A stretch of DNA of 12,905 bases, taken from positions 1 to 12,905 of the forward strand of contig JAZLCV010000031.1 in the NCBI GenBank assembly GCA_045614365.1. Direction: 5' to 3'. This document shows positions 12,580 through 12,905 of the stretch, one piece after another. Made by a program: the position numbers and the translations under genes. Positions within the stretch are counted from its first letter, which is position 1. The number at the start of each line of letters is the position of its first letter. The notes beneath the pieces are model-generated. The model made no database searches. It worked only from the letters and a program-made list of their open reading frames with translations, and was not told where the DNA came from. The stretch comes from SIG480 sp045614365 (GTDB taxonomy: Bacteria > Bacillota > Clostridia > Oscillospirales > JAAYXM01).

Positions 12580-12905
12580 TTATTTTACTCTGTCATATGC
12601 GCTTGCATAAGCGGCAAGAAGCTCCTCGACTCCCATTTCGTTCAAATTCGCAACGAATGAATCAAAGTTTGAAAGCGGCTCCTGACCAAGCAAGAACTTT
12701 GTAAGCATTTCCTGAGTGTAGGACTGGATTCCGGTTCTGTACATATCCATAACGGCCTGCTCTTCGTCGTTAAAGTCAAGCCAGAGCGTTACGGGATAAT
12801 ACGGAAGCTGATGCTCTGCTACGATTGATTCGCTTTCAAGCGTTGTTTCCGACTGAATTGCCTTCGCAGCCTCGGGATCCATACGACAGAAGGAACCATA
12901 GGTAT
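12580..12905 (-). CDS. Extracellular solute-binding protein of a carbohydrate ABC importer, C-terminal part
   Basis: The last 107 residues of a protein whose start lies beyond the window; the frame is open to the edge, and the internal ATG at 12882 is not the true start. The ending, with an acidic stretch around Tyr-Pro-Val-Thr-Leu-Trp-Leu, then Met-Tyr-Arg-Thr-Gly-Ile, then Asn-Phe-Asp-Ser-Phe-Val-Ala and Leu-Leu-Ala-Ala-Tyr-x-Ser-Ala-Tyr-Asp-Arg, fits the C-terminal lobe of family 1 (LplA-like) binding proteins. These lipoproteins capture oligosaccharides outside the cell and hand them to a membrane permease. With only about a fifth of the protein visible, the lipobox and ligand site cannot be checked. 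It ends at a strong terminator, so it is not in one operon with the genes that follow, but uptake of products released by the surface lyase is a reasonable guess. Confidence 0.75.
   Translation of the reverse strand, partial: TYGSFCRMDPEAAKAIQSETTLESESIVAEHQLPYYPVTLWLDFNDEEQAVMDMYRTGIQSYTQEMLTKFLLGQEPLSNFDSFVANLNEMGVEELLAAYASAYDRVK

Overview
The window looks like part of the chromosome of an anaerobic Firmicute of class Clostridia, perhaps Oscillospiraceae or a relative. This is inferred from consensus AGGAGG ribosome binding sites, an SLH-anchored giant surface enzyme with Ig-like domains, an ABC solute-binding protein, and short palindromic repeats of a type I remember from many Clostridia genomes. 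The base composition is intermediate. Every real gene lies on the minus strand, so transcription runs from high to low coordinates. There is no gene-free stretch longer than 300 bases, and I see no tRNA, rRNA, CRISPR array or transposase.

In transcription order: (1) the C-terminal end of an extracellular solute-binding protein of a carbohydrate ABC importer (12580-12905, cut by the window edge), closed by a strong intrinsic terminator. (2) A 244-base gap with that terminator, a promoter and two adjacent palindromes. (3) A 391-aa secreted protein (11160-12335) and, 14 bases on, a 52-aa small protein (10987-11145), closed by a second terminator. (4) A promoter that matches the first one in layout, then one 2935-aa secreted protein (2026-10833): four copies of a beta-rich module interleaved with Ig-like (Big_2-type) domains, a heparinase II/III-type polysaccharide lyase domain, another Ig-like domain, a low-complexity linker and three SLH domains. 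(5) After a 15-bp perfect hairpin come a CapA-family protein (822-1958) and an SGNH/GDSL hydrolase (19-804), both apparently cytoplasmic.

The likely theme is use of an acidic or uronic-acid-containing polysaccharide. The giant protein would bind and cleave it at the cell surface, the 391-aa protein would be a soluble carrier of the same binding-type module, and the upstream importer would take up oligosaccharides. The substrate cannot be read from the sequence.

The most unusual points are: a repeated ~200-aa module with an invariant RxWK...KGCIW signature and a lone cysteine, present in two neighbouring genes; two dispersed-repeat-like palindromic elements translated in frame inside linkers of the giant protein; a near-matching 34-bp promoter block in front of both module genes; and an easily missed 52-aa gene.
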